NCBI RefSeq assembly: GCF_014396975.1
Contig: NZ_CP060719.1
Coordinates: forward strand, 559,501 to 623,500
Direction: 5' to 3'
From: Thermomonas carbonis
Lineage (GTDB): Bacteria; Pseudomonadota; Gammaproteobacteria; Xanthomonadales; Xanthomonadaceae
DNA length: 64,000 nucleotides
The notes beneath the pieces are model-generated. The model ran no database searches. It had not been told where the DNA came from and saw nothing but the letters and a program-made list of their open reading frames with translations. Shown in pieces: positions 9,183 through 17,320 of this stretch; within the stretch, counting starts at the first letter, position 1; each line of letters opens with the position of its first letter. The translations under genes and the position numbers were made by a program.

Positions 9183-11243
9183 ATGGCACCCATCCGTTAT
9201 CTCCCTGCCCCGCGCTGGATCGGCATCGTCCTGCTGCTGACGCTCGCGTTGCTTGCCGGACTGCGTTCGTCGGTGGGCACCAGGCTCGACAGTTTCACCG
9301 TGGACGAGCCCTGGCACGTGGTGGCCGGCACCGCTTACGTGCGCGGTGAAGGGTTCCATCTCAACCCCGAGCATCCCCCGCTGGTGAAGCTTTGGGTCGG
9401 CGCGTGGATGCCGGAGACGTTCCACCTGCCACCCACGCCGGATCTGCGGGAAAAGTCGCAGGAACGCGAATGGGTCGAGAAGACCATGTTCTTCGGCAAC
9501 GACCCACGCGCCGTACAGGTTCGCGCACGGATCTCGCTGTGGACGCTGCACTGCCTGATGCTGGCGGTGCTGGGTCTGCTCGTGTGGCGCGCGTTCGGGC
9601 TGGCGTGGGCCACCGGAACGCTGGTGTTCCTCGCCCTTGAACCCACCGTGGGCGCGCACCTGCCGGTGGTGATGACCGACCTGCCGCTGGCGCTGTCGCT
9701 CGCCATCGCCGCGCTGTGCGCCGGCCTGCTCGCCTCGACGTGGCATTGGCGATGGGCGATCGCATGCGGCCTGGCGATGGGCGTCGCGCTGGCGTCCAAG
9801 CATTCGGCACTTGCGGGATTGGGCGGGCTCGGCATCGGCCTGGTGATCGCGGCGTGCTGCGGCTGGCGGCAAGGAGGCATGGCGCTTATCCGGCGCGCTA
9901 TGCAACTTTCGGTAGTGGCGTTGTTGGCGGTGGTTGTTCTGTGGTCGATGTACGGACTGCACTTCCATGCCGGGGCCGATGGCGGCGATGCCTTCAACCG
10001 GCCGATCGCGGACAAGATCGATGAACTGAAACTGCCGCACTGGCGCAACGCGATCGCCTTCGCCGACGAACACCAGTTGCTGCCGCGCGCGTATCTGTGG
10101 GGCTTGGCCGACACCGTCCGCACCGGCGTGGAAGGCCGCGGCATCGGCATGCACCAGGTCTGGGGCAAGACCTATTACGGCAACCCGCCCTGGTTCAGCT
10201 GGCCGGCGATCATCGCCTCGAAACTTCCGCTCGCGCTGATGGCATTGCTGCTCGCCGCGTTGCCCTTGCTGGTGCGCACGCGATTGCCGCCCAGCGCGCG
10301 CTGGAGCCTGGCCGCGGTGGTCGCGGCCTGCGGCTTCCCCATGGTGGCGCTGATGGGATCGGAAGGCATCTGGGGCGGCGTGCGTCACGCATTGCCGGTG
10401 CTGGTGGGCATGGCGATCGTCGCAGGCGGCGCGCTCGGCATCGCGATGCAACAGCGCTCGCGTCCACTGCTCATCGGCGTGGCGGCGTTGTATCTGCTGG
10501 CCGCAGGCATGACTCTGCGCGAGCCGCGGCTGTGGGAGTACCACAACGAGCTTGCCGGCGGCAGCAAAAACGCCTATCGCTATTTCGGCAACGAGGGTCT
10601 CGACCTGGGCCAGCGCTTCCACGAGATCCGTGGCTTCCACGACCGCGTGATCGCGCCCTCCGGCGAGCCGCTGTACATCGACTACTGGATGGGCGAGCAA
10701 CAGATCCGCGCAGGGAAGTTGAATTTCCGCCGGCGCGTGGAATCGCTGGACGACACCAATGTCGCCGGTCATTACCGCGGGTACTTCGTGTATCCGATGA
10801 TGGACACGCTGCCGTGGCCGCAATGGGACTGGGATCCGCAGGTCGTGTTCAAGGACATGACACTGGTCGAGCGCTTCGGCATCGTCGGCATCTGGCACGG
10901 CGAGATGACGCGCCCGCAGACCCGCGCCGGCAGCATGTTCTCCAAGGTCAGCGACTACATCTACAAGGAAAATGGCGACGACTGGAAGCTGGTCTCCGAC
11001 CGCCTGGAAGAAGTCGTCGCGCAGCTACCCGCGAAGGTCGATGCGGGGGTGGAACTGGGCAATGCGTATTTGCGCCAAGGCCGGCGCGCCGAGGCCATCG
11101 CCGCCTATCGTCGCTTGCTGACGCAGACCAAGGTACCGGTCGAACCGGGCATCGCTGCGCAACTGAAGGCGCAGATCGCCGCCATCGAAGCAGCCCCGAA
11201 GGATGCGACGGTCGCGCCGATGCGCAATCCGTGGCTGGAATAA
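9183..11243 (+). CDS. Membrane glycosyltransferase, GT39/PMT-like, with C-terminal TPR-like tail
   Basis: 686 aa from ATG 9183; an in-frame ATG at 9156 is the alternative. The N-terminus has a membrane helix, then the loop FTVDEPWHVVAGTAYV with the DE pair that is the catalytic or metal-binding signature of GT-C transferases (ArnT/PMT style DExxY), then HLNPEHPPLVKLW. About ten hydrophobic segments follow up to residue ~440, then a soluble periplasmic region. The last ~90 residues (AYLRQGRRAEAIAAYRRLL) resemble one or two TPR units. GT-C enzymes of this kind transfer sugars from polyprenyl-phosphate donors to proteins or lipids in the periplasm. The next gene is convergent, separated by two hairpins. 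Confidence 0.75.
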   Translation: MAPIRYLPAPRWIGIVLLLTLALLAGLRSSVGTRLDSFTVDEPWHVVAGTAYVRGEGFHLNPEHPPLVKLWVGAWMPETFHLPPTPDLREKSQEREWVEKTMFFGNDPRAVQVRARISLWTLHCLMLAVLGLLVWRAFGLAWATGTLVFLALEPTVGAHLPVVMTDLPLALSLAIAALCAGLLASTWHWRWAIACGLAMGVALASKHSALAGLGGLGIGLVIAACCGWRQGGMALIRRAMQLSVVALLAVVVLWSMYGLHFHAGADGGDAFNRPIADKIDELKLPHWRNAIAFADEHQLLPRAYLWGLADTVRTGVEGRGIGMHQVWGKTYYGNPPWFSWPAIIASKLPLALMALLLAALPLLVRTRLPPSARWSLAAVVAACGFPMVALMGSEGIWGGVRHALPVLVGMAIVAGGALGIAMQQRSRPLLIGVAALYLLAAGMTLREPRLWEYHNELAGGSKNAYRYFGNEGLDLGQRFHEIRGFHDRVIAPSGEPLYIDYWMGEQQIRAGKLNFRRRVESLDDTNVAGHYRGYFVYPMMDTLPWPQWDWDPQVVFKDMTLVERFGIVGIWHGEMTRPQTRAGSMFSKVSDYIYKENGDDWKLVSDRLEEVVAQLPAKVDAGVELGNAYLRQGRRAEAIAAYRRLLTQTKVPVEPGIAAQLKAQIAAIEAAPKDATVAPMRNPWLE

Positions 11244-11258
11244 CAGGCTTTTACACGA

Positions 11259-11340
11259 TGCCGGTTCGTGACCGGCACCGGGCGTGGCGGGAATTCGCTA
11301 CGCGGCTCGAAATGCCGCTGCGCGAACTCCCGCCACACCC
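11259..11340. terminator. Two hairpins between convergent genes
   Basis: Hairpin one is TGCCGGT-TCGTG-ACCGGCA at 11259-11277. Hairpin two pairs GGGCGTGGCGGGAATTCGC (11280-11298) with its near-complement at 11322-11340, two mismatches. They sit between the glycosyltransferase stop (11243) and the oxidoreductase stop (11364) and probably end transcription in both directions; neither has a strong T run. Confidence 0.5.
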
Positions 11341-11363
11341 GATGCCTGCATCTTCGTTGCCGA

Positions 11364-12992
11364 CTAGTCCGGCCGAGGACCCTTGCCAAGATCCTTGAGG
11401 ATTTCACGCGCGGCATTGCGTCCCGGCAGGCCGGTGACACCACCGCCGGGATGGGTGCCGGAGCCGCAAAGATAGAGCTGCTTGAACGCACCGCGATAGT
11501 TGCCCTGCCCGAGCAGCGGGCGCGCACTGAACATCTGGTCGAGGCCGAGCGCGCCGTGGAAGATGTCGCCGCCGACCAGGCCGATGCGTCGCTCCAGGTC
11601 GAGCGGGCTCAACGCCTCGTAGCCGAGCACGCTGCGCGCGAAGTTCGGCGCGTAGTCGTTGACGGTGTCGATCATCAGCTTCGCAACCGTGTCGCGATGC
11701 GCGTCCCAGCCGCCGTCCTCGTCGGAGATGATCGGATTCACCTGCTGGCAGAACAGACTGGCGACGTGCTGGCCCGCAGGCGCCAGCGTGTCGTCGAGCG
11801 TCGACGAAATCACCACCTCGACGATCGGCTTGCGTGCCCAGCCGGCGTTATGCGACTTCGATTTCGCATCGAAATACGCCTGCTCGAAATACTGCAGCGA
11901 AGGCCCGATCAGGATGCCGCTGGAGTGGTGCGGCTGCAGATGGGTGCCCGGCATCGCGGTGAAGTCCGGCAATTCGCTCAGCGCGACGTTCATGCGGAAG
12001 GTGCCGGAACCATTGCGATAGCGTTCGATGCGCTGCGCGGTGTCGTCGTCGAGTTGCCGGCGTTCCACGAGCTTCGTGTACAGCAGCTTCGGATTGAGGT
12101 TGCTGACGATCGTGGATGCGCGCAGCTCGCGGCCATCGGTGAGCACGACGCCAACGGCTTTCTCGTTCTCGATGATGAGTCTGACGACCTCGGCACCGGT
12201 CTCGATGGCGACGCCGCGCGCTTCGCATTCCTTGCGCATCGCCTGGGTGATCGCACCCATGCCGCCGATCGCGTGGCCCCACACGCCGGTCTTGCCGTTC
12301 ACTTCGCCGAACAGGTGGTGCAGCAGCACATAGGCGCTGCCGGGGGTGTACGGACTGGCGAAATTGCCGACCACCGAATCCCAGCCCAGCACCGCCTTCA
12401 GCGGCTCGCCTTCGAAATAATGGTCGAGCAATTCGCCGGCGGACTTGGTGAACAGGTCGAGCAGGTCGCGGCGGCCACGCAGGTCGAGATGCTTCAGGCG
12501 TTTCGCCACCGCATACGAACCGAGCCATTCGGCGAAGGCGATGCGCTCGCCGATGTTGGGTGGCGTGAGGTGGATGAGTTCCTTCAGCACCGCCACCACG
12601 CGGTCGAGCATCGCGGTGTAGTCGGCCCAGCGGGCGACGTCGCCCGGCGCGAACTTCGCGATCTCGCTTTCGGTATGTCCGCCGCCCAGGCGGAAGCTGC
12701 GCCCGTCCGGCAACGGCAGGAAATTCGCGTACGGTCGCTCGACCACGCGCAGGCCGTGCTCGTGCAGGTGCAGGTCGCGGATCACCTTCGGATTGAGCAG
12801 GCTGACCGTGTAGCTGGCCACCGAATTACGGAAACCGGGGTGGAATTCCTCGGTCACCGCCGCGCCGCCGACGATGTGCCGGCGCTCCAGCACGCGCACT
12901 TTCAGGCCTGTCGCCGCGAGATACGCCGCGCAGACCAGGCCGTTGTGGCCGCCACCGATGATCAGGACATCGGCGTTCGTTGGTGTCGTCAT
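11364..12992 (-). CDS. Phytoene-desaturase-like FAD oxidoreductase (PYROXD2/CrtI family)
   Basis: 542 aa from ATG 12992. The dinucleotide motif ADVLIIGGGHNGLVCAAYLA is at residues ~8-27, followed by RVLERRHIVGGAA. The C-terminal motif LYLCGSGTHPGGGVTGLPG is typical of COG1233 proteins related to human PYROXD2 and CrtI/CrtISO. True carotenoid desaturases sit with crtB or crtY; no carotenoid gene is near, and the protein groups by motif with the PYROXD2 side, whose substrate is not settled. The gene is monocistronic: convergent with the glycosyltransferase on one side and 47 bp after the stop of the exported protein on the other. Confidence 0.85.
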   Translation of the reverse strand: MTTPTNADVLIIGGGHNGLVCAAYLAATGLKVRVLERRHIVGGAAVTEEFHPGFRNSVASYTVSLLNPKVIRDLHLHEHGLRVVERPYANFLPLPDGRSFRLGGGHTESEIAKFAPGDVARWADYTAMLDRVVAVLKELIHLTPPNIGERIAFAEWLGSYAVAKRLKHLDLRGRRDLLDLFTKSAGELLDHYFEGEPLKAVLGWDSVVGNFASPYTPGSAYVLLHHLFGEVNGKTGVWGHAIGGMGAITQAMRKECEARGVAIETGAEVVRLIIENEKAVGVVLTDGRELRASTIVSNLNPKLLYTKLVERRQLDDDTAQRIERYRNGSGTFRMNVALSELPDFTAMPGTHLQPHHSSGILIGPSLQYFEQAYFDAKSKSHNAGWARKPIVEVVISSTLDDTLAPAGQHVASLFCQQVNPIISDEDGGWDAHRDTVAKLMIDTVNDYAPNFARSVLGYEALSPLDLERRIGLVGGDIFHGALGLDQMFSARPLLGQGNYRGAFKQLYLCGSGTHPGGGVTGLPGRNAAREILKDLGKGPRPD

Positions 12993-13038
12993 GAAACCCT
13001 CCAAGGCCGGCAGCATAGCCGGCCTTGGAGGCCCCTCC

Positions 13039-13965
13039 CTACTTCAGCCGCGCCACCAGTTCCGCGTTGAAGGCCTTGCCGGCGGCGAGCATCGCGGCCT
13101 CGGCCTTGGCCCAGTCGGGGGTCATCTGGTAACCGGTGCGATCCACGCCGCCCATGCCGCCGATGAAGCGGATCACGTTCTCCGCCGTGCCCGCCTTGGA
13201 GCCGGCGATTTCGCCGAGTGTGCCGATGTCCGGCACCACCACCAGACCCTCTGGCTTGATGTTGATGTTGCCCCAGCCGCCACGCTCGGCACCGTTGAAA
13301 TCGGCGCGCGCGTTGAACCACAGGCCGGCGCCGGCTTCGGTTCCGAGCATGCGCGAATCGGTTTCGCCGACCGTACCGGGCGCGAAGGTGTAGACGATGT
13401 TGGCGTTCAGGCCCTTCTTGCCCTTGAGGAAGCGCTGGATCGCCATGCCGTTACTGATCGCCTTCGGATCCACCGGCGCGGTGCCGGGAAGCGAAACGAC
13501 CACGTGGTCCTGCGCGTTGACCGTGTCGTTGTACTTCAGCAGCGGCAAACCCAACTCCGCATCCGGCTTCAGAGTCTTCATCTGCGGCATATCGGTGCCG
13601 AGTTCGCCCGCGGTCATGGCCTGCCAGCCGGCCGCCTCGAAACGCGCGGCAAGATCATCCTGCAAGGCGACCAGCACGCGCTCCAGCACCGCCTGGTCGA
13701 ACGGCGCGAAGATTTCCTTGCTGGACTTGTGCTTGCGGAACACGCCGCCGGTGGCGGTGGCCTTGCTGCGTACCGCCCAACGCAACTGCATGGCCGGCAG
13801 GTAGGCGATCTGCGCTTCCTTGCCCTGGATGCGGCCGAGGTAATCCTCCATCTGCTTCGCCGGCAGGGTGACGACGGGCGCGTCCTGCGCCTGTGACGGC
13901 GCGACGGCGCACACGCCGAAGCAGGCGATCGCCAACGCGATCATCGGTGTCCTGAGCTTGCCCAT
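13039..13965 (-). CDS. Exported protein of unknown function
   Basis: 308 aa from ATG 13965. It has a signal peptide (MGKLRTPMIALAIACFGVCA..., cleavage near SQA-QD). The mature protein has no domain I recognise: mixed alpha/beta composition, a few motif-like segments (AQDHVVVSLPGTAPVDPKA, FNGAERGGWGNINI, and AENVIRFIGGMGGVDRTG) and a single Cys inside the signal. It lies 115 bp downstream of the RuBisCO-like gene on the same strand, so it may be the last member of that unit or have its own promoter in the gap. A periplasmic location is inferred from the signal peptide alone. Confidence 0.6.
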   Translation of the reverse strand: MGKLRTPMIALAIACFGVCAVAPSQAQDAPVVTLPAKQMEDYLGRIQGKEAQIAYLPAMQLRWAVRSKATATGGVFRKHKSSKEIFAPFDQAVLERVLVALQDDLAARFEAAGWQAMTAGELGTDMPQMKTLKPDAELGLPLLKYNDTVNAQDHVVVSLPGTAPVDPKAISNGMAIQRFLKGKKGLNANIVYTFAPGTVGETDSRMLGTEAGAGLWFNARADFNGAERGGWGNINIKPEGLVVVPDIGTLGEIAGSKAGTAENVIRFIGGMGGVDRTGYQMTPDWAKAEAAMLAAGKAFNAELVARLK

Positions 13966-14080
13966 GTCGCGGTTCCCTTCGCTGCCGGGCCAAGCGCCCG
14001 CAACGGAAGTGTCGCTGCGAGCGATGCGCGCTTGAATCCCGCAGCTGCGGGGGTGCTGGCGCGGACGCCGCGTCTCGGGC

Positions 14081-15310
14081 CTAGGCTTGCGTATCGATGG
14101 CAGCGCGGAACGCGCGTGCGGCGGCCTCGACGCCGTCCTGGTGCACATCCAGCCACGAGGCCACGTTGAGCACGTAGTCGTCGCCGCCGATGGCGCGGCG
14201 GTATGCAGCCAGCCCGGCGGGTTGCTTGCCGCCCTGCAGCAGCGGCAGCGCACGCGGAGCGGCTGTCGCGCCCGGCTGCGACCATTCACCTGCAATGCCG
14301 TCGTCACCGAAGCCGCCGGGCGCAATGACCATGTCCGCGCCATAACACTCGAAGATCGCGTTGAGCAGCGTCGGCGCGATGCCCCATCCCGGATGCCGGG
14401 TGAACAGTTCGGAACAACTGGTATGCGCCAGGATCGGCATGCCGCCCTGCTTCGCGACCCAGGCCAGTGTGCCCAGGCCCTGCAGCATCGGCGCCAGCAA
14501 CACCCCGTCCACGCCGGCGTCGTGGGCGATCTGCAGGCGCGAGGCGAGTTCGTCCGGTTCGCAGACAAGACTGGCGATGTAACCCTTCTTCTCGCCGGCG
14601 CGATCCGCTGCCGCATCGCGCGAGGCGGCCATCGCGCGCACATGGGCGGCGAAGGCCTCGTCATCCGCGAACGCCTGCAGCTCGCAGTCCTTGACCAGAT
14701 GGCAACCGCCGACCAATACGTCGTGGTTGAGGCGGGCCATGGTGTCGATGTCGATGCCCACCGCCGGCCGCTGCGGCCGGCACAGCAACGGGCCGCGGGG
14801 CACGTCGAAGCGCTGGCGCAAGCCGGCGACACCGAAGCCCGGGCCGGGCCCGAAACCACTCTCGGGGAAGGCCAGCGCCTCCAGCCGGAAGCGGGTGATG
14901 AAACCGTAGCGCGGCATGTCGCCGACCACGCCGTTCAACAGCTGCGTGGGCCTGGCAGGCAGCAGGCGCAGCGGGATCGCCAGCGCGATCCGCCATAGCC
15001 GCGCGCGCGCGGGGTCGTGCTGCGCAGGATCGCCATCGTAGGGCGCGATATCCGACATCGCCGGCGCATCCAACGCGTCCACCGACAGCACACGCACGGT
15101 ACTCGCGCGCATCAGCGCATCCGGCTCCACATATCCGCGGATCGCGGTGATCGCCGCGCTCTGCTCCATCGCCATCGCCACCGCGGTGGTCTCGCCGTCC
15201 AATTGCGAACCCACGGTGTAACGCGCCTCGATGTAGTCGGCGCGATCGAGGCCGGTGTCCCACCGGAACAGGTCCGGATGGTCGACCAGCAGACGCAGTG
15301 CGGAAGTCAT
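14081..15310 (-). CDS. RuBisCO-like protein (form IV type) with a rebuilt active site
   Basis: 409 aa. Landmarks run in RuBisCO large-subunit order: YIEARYTV then AVAMAMEQSAA (N-terminal domain), RPTQLLNGVVGDM, FPESGFGPGPGFGVAGLR, LLCRPQRPAVGID near residue 173, VGGCHLVKDCELQAF near 200-211, then MPILAHTSCSELFTRHPGWGI near 290. Aligned by eye with true RuBisCO, the Lys of the TIKPKLG motif is Arg and its second Lys is Ala. In KxDE the carbamylated Lys and the Glu remain but the metal Asp is Cys, and HRxxH has become HTSCS. CO2 fixation is therefore very unlikely. Form IV relatives catalyse enolisation, isomerisation or transcarboxylation of sugar phosphates. The start overlaps the IspD-like stop (ATGA), so the two are translationally coupled. 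Confidence 0.8.
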   Translation of the reverse strand: MTSALRLLVDHPDLFRWDTGLDRADYIEARYTVGSQLDGETTAVAMAMEQSAAITAIRGYVEPDALMRASTVRVLSVDALDAPAMSDIAPYDGDPAQHDPARARLWRIALAIPLRLLPARPTQLLNGVVGDMPRYGFITRFRLEALAFPESGFGPGPGFGVAGLRQRFDVPRGPLLCRPQRPAVGIDIDTMARLNHDVLVGGCHLVKDCELQAFADDEAFAAHVRAMAASRDAAADRAGEKKGYIASLVCEPDELASRLQIAHDAGVDGVLLAPMLQGLGTLAWVAKQGGMPILAHTSCSELFTRHPGWGIAPTLLNAIFECYGADMVIAPGGFGDDGIAGEWSQPGATAAPRALPLLQGGKQPAGLAAYRRAIGGDDYVLNVASWLDVHQDGVEAAARAFRAAIDTQA

Positions 15311-15975
15311 GCCAGCAGATGTCCCAGGTGTTGCGCCACGTGCCAGTCACCGGCGGTGGTGATCTTGAAATTGTGCGCTTCGCCCGGCACCGCGTGAACC
15401 TCGATGCCAGCGGCCAGCGCCAGTTGCACCGCCGACTGCGCAAACCAGCCGGGCACGGTGGCCTGATGCTGCAGCATCCTGTTCATGTCGGCGCGCGAAT
15501 ACACCTGCGGAGTCTGGAAGATGCCGACTTCGTGGCCGGCATGGGCTTCGACCACACGCCCCTCGCGCAGACGCGCAACCGGCACCGCCGGCGACAGGAA
15601 CGCACCCGCACAACCGTGTTGCCTTGCCGTGGCGATGACCTGCTGGAACAGCGCGAGGCTGACAAACGGGCGCGCCGCGTCATGCACCAGCAACCAGTCA
15701 CCGCGCGCCTGCCCGGCCAGCATGGCGATGCTGTCCTGGCGGCTGTCGCCACCGGCGATCACACGGCACTGCGGCAATAGCGCCGCAGTGGTTTCCACGC
15801 AGTCCAACGGCACCGCCACCAGCACCTCGTCGGCCACCTGCAGGGCCTTGTCGGCCACCCAGCACAGCAATGGCCGGCCGTGCAGCTCCAGCAAGCCCTT
15901 CGGCCCCAGGCCCAGCCGTTCGCCCGTACCCGCCGCAGGAATCAGGCAAGACACCATGCCGTCCGCATCCGCCAT
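15307..15975 (-). CDS. IspD/TarI-type cytidylyltransferase
   Basis: 222 aa from ATG 15975 (an internal ATG at 15957 is possible). IspD-superfamily residues are present: CTP loop CLIPAAGTGERLGLGPKGLL with the Lys kept, LLVHDAARPFVS (the D-x-x-R pair), FQTPQVYSR, and NFKITTAGD near the C-terminus, where the Lys matches the substrate Lys of IspD. The family makes CDP-methylerythritol (IspD) or CDP-ribitol (TarI, human CRPPA). The usual gammaproteobacterial ispD sits with ftsB and ispF; here neither is near. The partners are two LicD/fukutin-type transferases and a RuBisCO-like protein, which argues for CDP activation of a polyol or sugar phosphate other than MEP. The product is inferred, not shown. 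Confidence 0.75.
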   Translation of the reverse strand: MADADGMVSCLIPAAGTGERLGLGPKGLLELHGRPLLCWVADKALQVADEVLVAVPLDCVETTAALLPQCRVIAGGDSRQDSIAMLAGQARGDWLLVHDAARPFVSLALFQQVIATARQHGCAGAFLSPAVPVARLREGRVVEAHAGHEVGIFQTPQVYSRADMNRMLQHQATVPGWFAQSAVQLALAAGIEVHAVPGEAHNFKITTAGDWHVAQHLGHLLA

Positions 15976-15977
15976 CG

Positions 15978-17294
15978 TCAGGCCGAACCCGCCGCAGCCA
16001 GGCGTGCGCGCAGGCGACGTACTTCGGTCAGATCCTCGCGCGCCAGCACCTGGAGCGCCAACGCATCCGCCTTTTCCAGGTTGCCGTTGCGCAGGGCTTC
16101 GACCAGCCGCAGCAGGGCCAACGTCACCGCGCGCGGCAGCGAATCCGGCGTGCGCGAGGGATTCGATACCTGGGTGTCGAAGTAGCGCCGGTCGAACCCG
16201 CGGCCATGCACTTCGCCGTTCCAGTCGGGACCGTAGAGCGCGGACAGATAGCGCTCGGGCGGCGACGGCACCGACCAATCGCGACCGCGCCAGGTCAATG
16301 CCTCCAGCCCGTACGCCGGGACTTCGCACGCAAGGTGATCGGGCCATCCAAGCTGGAACCGTATGCGATCGCCGCGCGCCTGCACGAACATGAGGTCGAC
16401 ACCGATGCCGGTGGCCTGATGGGTGAAACCCATCACCCATTCGCGGGAGTCGGCCGCCTGCTGGCTGTCCGGACGCACCATCGGCACGAATCCGTCCGCC
16501 AGCGCCGCCTCCACCGCACCACGATCCACGTCATGCGGCATCCCCAGATCGATGTCCTTGTCGTGCGGGAACAGCGCGCCGTCGCGGTACAGGGCCAGCA
16601 AGGTGCCGCCGATCAAGTGGAACGGCAAGCCGGCACGCTGCAAGGCATCGGCGGTCGCCAGCAAGGTGTCCGCCACCGCTTCGCCTGCGTCCTCCTGCCC
16701 GGGCTTGGTTGCAGCAGGGCTCTGCATCGCGGCGCGCGGCAGCGGCATTGCCTTCAGTGTCGCCAGTACATGCCGGCGGGCGATGTCGTGGCGTTCCAGC
16801 AAGCGGGCGTTCTCGGCCAGGGCCCTGTGCAATCGCCACTGCCGGGGATTGGCCTGGACCGCACGGGTCAACACCTCATGCGCCTGTGGCAGCCGCTCCA
16901 CCACGCGCAGCATCCCTGCATAGTTGAGTGCGGCCGCCTCCACTCCTGGCGCATGTTGCAGCGCCTGGTCCATCGCCTGCGCGGCATCGCGCCGCTGCCC
17001 CGCATGCCAGCTGGCCACGCCCAGGTTCACCCACGCATCGACATGGCGCGCATCCAGTTGCAGGGCGCGCATCGCGTGCTGGCGCGCAGCCGCATGATCC
17101 TGCAACCCGATCGCCAATGCCGCCAGGTTGGACCAGCTGGTGGGATGCACGAAGCGCATTGCCAGCGCCTCCCGGTAACCGCGCATTGCACCCGCCTTGT
17201 CGCCCGCCCCAACCGCGCGGATCGCCTGAAGCACGCCATGCGCGGCCAGTTCCGGGGATTTCGAAACCCGGACTTCCAGTTGCAGTTTCGCCAC
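15978..17294 (-). CDS. TPR protein with LicD/fukutin-type phosphotransferase domain (copy 2)
   Basis: 438 aa from GTG 17294, preceded by AGGAGG four bases upstream; the open frame continues upstream into the previous gene but that part is not coding. The N-terminal half is TPR-like (SWSNLAALAIGLQDHAAARQ, then AWVNLGVASWHAGQRRDAAQ). The C-terminal half has the LicD/FKRP core LIGGTLLALYRDGALF then HDKDIDLGM (DxD) and GIGVDLMFVQ, and closes with a short helical tail. LicD-family enzymes move phosphocholine or polyol phosphate from a CDP donor to a glycan; human fukutin and FKRP move ribitol phosphate. It ends 2 bp before the IspD-like start, so donor synthesis and transfer are adjacent. It is a tandem paralogue of the gene before it. 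Confidence 0.75.
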   Translation of the reverse strand: MAKLQLEVRVSKSPELAAHGVLQAIRAVGAGDKAGAMRGYREALAMRFVHPTSWSNLAALAIGLQDHAAARQHAMRALQLDARHVDAWVNLGVASWHAGQRRDAAQAMDQALQHAPGVEAAALNYAGMLRVVERLPQAHEVLTRAVQANPRQWRLHRALAENARLLERHDIARRHVLATLKAMPLPRAAMQSPAATKPGQEDAGEAVADTLLATADALQRAGLPFHLIGGTLLALYRDGALFPHDKDIDLGMPHDVDRGAVEAALADGFVPMVRPDSQQAADSREWVMGFTHQATGIGVDLMFVQARGDRIRFQLGWPDHLACEVPAYGLEALTWRGRDWSVPSPPERYLSALYGPDWNGEVHGRGFDRRYFDTQVSNPSRTPDSLPRAVTLALLRLVEALRNGNLEKADALALQVLAREDLTEVRRLRARLAAAGSA

Positions 17295-17320
17295 GGCACC
17301 TCCTGCGCAGATGCGACAGG

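Noticed and set aside
14081..15975. Reading the IspD-like and RuBisCO-like genes as a methionine-salvage or MEP module
   Set aside because: No mtn genes, no ispF or ftsB nearby, and the RuBisCO-like active site does not show the residues expected of an MtnW-type enolase.
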